Shown: positions 61,459 to 64,000 of the stretch, piece after piece
Position numbering within the stretch: the first letter of the stretch is position 1
Layout: each line of letters begins with the position of its first letter
Assembly: GCA_963727845.1 (NCBI GenBank)
Contig: CAVSHI010000003.1
Coordinates: 1,054,001 to 1,118,000, forward strand
Reading direction: 5' to 3'
Length of the DNA: 64,000 nt
DNA from: JBEKTW01 sp963727845
Lineage (GTDB): Bacteria > Bacteroidota > Ignavibacteria > UBA10030 > SZUA-254
The notes under the pieces: model-generated
Databases searched by the model: none
The model's input: the letters and a program-made list of their open reading frames with translations, nothing else
Told to the model about the DNA's origin: nothing
Translations under genes and position numbers: made by a program

Positions 61459-62883
61459 ATGCACCATATTAATGAACACACGTTAGAGCTGTACGTCCTT
61501 CAAGCCAAGGAGGTGGAAGAGAAGCGCCATGAAATCGAAGATCATCTCGCCGGGTGTCATGGATGCCGGGAGTTGGTGGAAGAGATGAGTGCTTTTCATG
61601 CCGAATTGAAGGAAGAGCTCAAGGAAGTCCCGAGTTTCGAGTCCTCGGATGAAACAGCGCTTGTTAGGCGGAATGTTTCGCCCGTTCCGTTTTACGACAC
61701 GTACGCTCCGCCCGCGGTCTACAGACCGACGACACTTGTCGGAAGATTCTTCTACTTCGTGCGGAGGCATCCGATTGCAGCAGGCGCGGGCAGTTTTGTG
61801 ACTATGGGCGTGGTGGCAGCGGCGCTTTTCCTCACGGTGTTGAGACCGGCCAACCAGAGCAACCCGACGCGCTGGCAGTATAATGTCGCGTCCTCAACCA
61901 TCGATGTTTACGATGACCATTACGCGCTTCTGTGGCAAATTCCTTCACCAGATGTGACCCAAGAAAACATACATCGAGAAGGGAGTTTCTTTCGTACAGT
62001 ATTAGCCGACCTGGACGGAGATGGCAAAAACGAAATCATCACAACCCATTTCCTGGTGGGGGATCAATATACTACGAACCAACATGGACAAAAACTTAGC
62101 CTGATTGACGTTGCGGCCAAGAAAGTGCTGTGGGAGATTCCATTTGTCGACAGCGTGAATTATCTCGATCGTCCGTACTCGCAGTATTACAACGCAGACA
62201 TGATTCTCGTCGTCGACGTTGAAAAGCGCAGAGGGAAAGAAATACTCGTGTCCGCCAATAACATAGGGCGCTCCCCTAGTTATATTGCCCGCCTCGATTC
62301 AAGGGGAAATATCCTTGGCCAGTACTGGCACTTCGGAAGTTTGGTTGCTCTTTACGCAGTTGATGTCGACGGTGACGGTCGCAACGAAGTGATTGCCTGC
62401 GGCGTGAATGACACGCAAGACACTACACAGGGTGAATTCCCAATGGCCGTGGTTCTGGACCCCAGAATGATTACCGGAAAAACTCGCTCAAGCGTTTGCC
62501 CAGGCCTCGTTCTCTCACCTTCGGGCGCGGAAATCAATTACATTAGGTTTCCGCAATCAGACATAAACGTTGCCCTACGACAAAGTAGCTTCACAGAATT
62601 CGCGCTTTTCGATAGTCCCGATGTTCTTCAGTTTCACGTATCCTCAACACTTCCTGACGGCACTCAGTGGCATTTTCATTACTATTTCTCACGACAGATG
62701 GTGCCCCTCTATGTCAAATCGGAGAACACGACTGACCGGCTTCATGCAAAATTGAGAGACGAAGGTAAAGTCACCGGCACAATTGATAACGCGTATCTCG
62801 AGAACCTCAAGAACGGCATCCGTTATTGGGATGGGAGAGAATGGCGGAAGGAAGTTACAAGGGTGAGGCAACCTTTGCCGTAG
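61459..62883 (+). CDS. zf-HC2 membrane protein with FG-GAP-like repeats
   Basis: A 474-residue protein. The cytosolic N-terminus has a zinc-finger of the anti-sigma zf-HC2 type (His29, Cys33, Cys36 in EDHLAGCHGC). After a Pro/Tyr-rich linker there is a membrane segment at about 105-128. The outer part has FG-GAP/VCBS-like calcium loops, ADLDGDGKNEIITTHF and VDVDGDGRNEVIACG. An anti-sigma factor with an extracytoplasmic beta-propeller-like sensor is the natural reading, but the cognate sigma is not identified; the interrupted gene upstream is a candidate. Start ATG 61459 lacks a clear Shine-Dalgarno. Confidence 0.75.
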   Translation: MHHINEHTLELYVLQAKEVEEKRHEIEDHLAGCHGCRELVEEMSAFHAELKEELKEVPSFESSDETALVRRNVSPVPFYDTYAPPAVYRPTTLVGRFFYFVRRHPIAAGAGSFVTMGVVAAALFLTVLRPANQSNPTRWQYNVASSTIDVYDDHYALLWQIPSPDVTQENIHREGSFFRTVLADLDGDGKNEIITTHFLVGDQYTTNQHGQKLSLIDVAAKKVLWEIPFVDSVNYLDRPYSQYYNADMILVVDVEKRRGKEILVSANNIGRSPSYIARLDSRGNILGQYWHFGSLVALYAVDVDGDGRNEVIACGVNDTQDTTQGEFPMAVVLDPRMITGKTRSSVCPGLVLSPSGAEINYIRFPQSDINVALRQSSFTEFALFDSPDVLQFHVSSTLPDGTQWHFHYYFSRQMVPLYVKSENTTDRLHAKLRDEGKVTGTIDNAYLENLKNGIRYWDGREWRKEVTRVRQPLP

Positions 62884-62891
62884 AGTGCGTA

Positions 62892-62943
62892 GCAACCTTC
62901 CGAAGGTTGCCCCTTGCTTTCATCTTTGAACCTTCGGAAGGTT
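62892..62943. repeat. CAACCTTC/GAAGGTTG palindromes
   Basis: GCAACCTTC (62892-62900) and GAAGGTTGC (62902-62910) form a near-perfect palindrome with one central base; AACCTTC (62929-62935) and GAAGGTT (62937-62943) form a second. They are closely spaced in the 200-bp gap after the zf-HC2 gene. Other short inverted repeats (CCGCC...GGCGG) fill the rest to 63089. Confidence 0.7.
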
Positions 62944-63089
62944 TCACTGCGATGATTTCGACCAACCCGTCACCTTTCTTGACCGCCCAACTTTATCGTG
63001 ATTGGCGGATCGCAACCTACGCAATGCCCGCAGCGGGCGGTCCATTTTATCCGCCTCTGGCGATCTCCTTGGCGGGAACCTTCGCAAGT

Positions 63090-63320
63090 TTATGCAAACA
63101 CTAACCTTCCCTTCGGTTCAGGAATTGAGCGCCCTATCTCTTTTGCGGTTTCTAACCACTCTTGAATGACAACCTCTACATTTGCAAGCGCTTCTTTGAG
63201 TGTAGGACCATCAGCCATGCATCCCGGAAGCTCCGGAACTTCGGCAATAAATGCTTTGTCTTCATTACTCCAGTAAATGATCACTTCATATCGAGCCGTT
63301 TCCTTCTTACCCAAACGCAA
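63090..63320 (-). CDS. orphan HicB-like antitoxin-family protein
   Basis: A 76-residue HicB-type protein: YEVIIYWSNEDKAFIAEVPELPGCMADG at about 11-38 is the degraded RNase-H-like fold of HicB antitoxins, with TLKEALANVEVVIQEWLE next. No HicA-like toxin (short, with a conserved GSH histidine motif) is seen on either side, so it is an orphan or a UPF0150-type protein. It is unlike its flanks, which are repeats. Confidence 0.75.
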   Translation of the reverse strand: MRLGKKETARYEVIIYWSNEDKAFIAEVPELPGCMADGPTLKEALANVEVVIQEWLETAKEIGRSIPEPKGRLVFA

Positions 63321-63463
63321 TATATATCAATGACTTGTAAAAATCAACCATCGGGGTGGCGAAATTTCCACCATCCGACTGTGGATAAATGCTCTCCAGA
63401 TGCGGGAGCGAGGGAAACCGCCTCTGCGACCTCTGCGATTAGGATATTGAAACGCGGAGAACG

Positions 63464-63601
63464 TCCCGCCGTGCGGCGGGATAAACTCCGAGCGCAAAGG
63501 GCTTATAGCCGCACCATCCTTTTCGACCCTTCCGCCTCTCTGGGGTCGGGAGTAGGAGCCTCCCTCCCAGTCGGGTGCTGGGAGGGAGCTGTGCTCCCGA
63601 C
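63464..63601. repeat. strong hairpins in the gap before the secreted protein
   Basis: TCCCGCCG at 63464-63471 pairs with CGGCGGGA at 63474-63481. From 63545 to 63601 there is a long hairpin: GTCGGGAG pairs with CTCCCGAC at the base and CCTCCCTCCCAG with CTGGGAGGGAG inside. TATAAT at 63673-63678 may be the -10 of the next gene, but no -35 fits. Confidence 0.7.
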
Positions 63602-63711
63602 CTACCCGAAACTTTTCTTTCCAGATTTTCAGCAAACCGTCCCGATTGTGATGAAAATTAGATGTGACCCATTATAATCCACCAATCCGTTGACTCTACG
63701 AGGGATTTCCC

Positions 63712-64000
63712 ATGAAAAGATTCGTCTTTTTATTAATCGTGTGTTCCTGTAGTATCTACTCGCAGACGTACTATATGAATGTCCGAATGAAAGGAGGAAG
63801 CACCACCTCAATTCCAGTTCAGGACATTCAGAAGCTCACCTTCTCAGGTCCCACCGACGTTGGCAACCAAAGGTTGCCGACCGTAATCAAAACTTTTGCT
63901 CTGCTTCAAAACTATCCCAACCCGTTCAATCCAAACACCACGATTGAATACGAGCTACCAAAGTCTGGAAATGTCGAGGTCAAGGTCTTCAGTATTAATG
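63712..64000 (+). CDS. secreted protein with type IX-like C-terminal signature, cut by the window edge
   Basis: The first 96 residues of an open frame running off the window. A signal peptide (KRFVFLLIVCSCSIYSQ) is followed at residues 60-80 by FALLQNYPNPFNPNTTIEYE, the signature at the start of C-terminal sorting domains of type IX-secreted proteins and FlgD-like Ig folds in this group. Such a domain normally sits at the end of a long protein, so the mature part here is unusually short (about 40 residues) or the gene is a remnant. GGCAACC/GGTTGCC (63862-63868, 63872-63878) forms a palindrome inside the coding sequence. Confidence 0.7.
   Translation, partial: MKRFVFLLIVCSCSIYSQTYYMNVRMKGGSTTSIPVQDIQKLTFSGPTDVGNQRLPTVIKTFALLQNYPNPFNPNTTIEYELPKSGNVEVKVFSIN

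Noticed and set aside
63327..63635. 102-residue reverse frame upstream of HicB as a possible HicA
   Set aside because: It is antisense to hairpin repeats, is Gly/Arg/Pro-rich and lacks the HicA histidine motif.
1..64000. tRNA, rRNA, insertion sequences, prophage
   Set aside because: No tRNA-like cloverleaf, rRNA block, transposase, integrase or phage gene was recognised; a tRNA scan would be needed to exclude a tRNA.

Overview
The window looks like a chromosomal segment near the replication origin of a Gram-negative bacterium of the Bacteroidota/Ignavibacteriota/Chlorobiota kind. No rRNA or other marker fixes the taxon, so this is inference. It rests on: an incomplete secreted protein at the right edge with the LQNYPNPFNPNT signature common at type IX secretion C-termini in that group; an LPS gene (kdsB); a futalosine-type menaquinone gene (mqnD-like); many periplasmic TPR proteins and CarboxypepD_reg-like proteins; and weak or absent Shine-Dalgarno sites before many genes. 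I found no rRNA, tRNA, CRISPR array, insertion sequence or prophage by eye.

Layout. 1-13.4 kb: adenosine deaminase, then rpmH-rnpA-yidD-yidC, a reverse-strand pair (NYN-domain protein and SEC-C protein), then mnmE-mnmG-rsmG-murQ-DUF2461. Two parS-like palindromes flank mnmG, but no parA/parB lies here. 13.5-23.9 kb: mostly reverse-strand metabolic and envelope genes (aminotransferase, metallophosphoesterase, TPR proteins, Cys/Met PLP enzyme, SDR, family-5-type uracil-DNA glycosylase). 24.1-35.1 kb: forward-strand plsC, kdsB, DUF502, pyrG, a TPR protein, a receiver/histidine-kinase-like protein whose phosphoacceptor His is Tyr, a Sua5-type enzyme, purE and a tandem pair of carboxypeptidase-regulatory-like proteins. 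35.2-45.3 kb: the reverse-strand replication cluster dnaA-dnaN-recF-DUF721-gyrB-gyrA, with a small nucleotidyltransferase module between gyrB and gyrA. DnaA-box-like sites lie upstream of dnaA and probably mark oriC. 45.7-53 kb: CpoB-like lipoprotein, a membrane protein fused to a THEP1-like NTPase, and two secreted amidohydrolase-type proteins with damaged metal sites. 53.5-59.7 kb: forward-strand accessory metabolism and DNA repair (zinc alcohol dehydrogenase, methyltransferase, HhH protein, tag, trpF, mqnD, SGNH lipoprotein, dCMP deaminase, SnoaL-like). 60-64 kb: a gene interrupted by an in-frame TAG, a zf-HC2 membrane protein with FG-GAP-like repeats, an orphan HicB-like gene and the incomplete secreted protein.

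The most unusual structure is in the intergenic DNA. At least six loci carry long arrays of degenerate 7-nt units (about 10-21 units each, nearly perfect register), usually preceded by degenerate 8-nt-period arrays. At six of seven loci the heptads lie on the sense strand of the downstream gene. At three loci a CCAATGA-type unit supplies the start codon, and a fourth array supplies an in-frame ATG upstream of the likely start. Some arrays have run into coding sequence, adding C-terminal residues or possible N-terminal extensions. A decayed fragment resembling the four-helix-bundle (S23/intervening-sequence) protein N-terminus sits inside two of the composites. Separate families of perfect hairpin repeats fill most other gaps.
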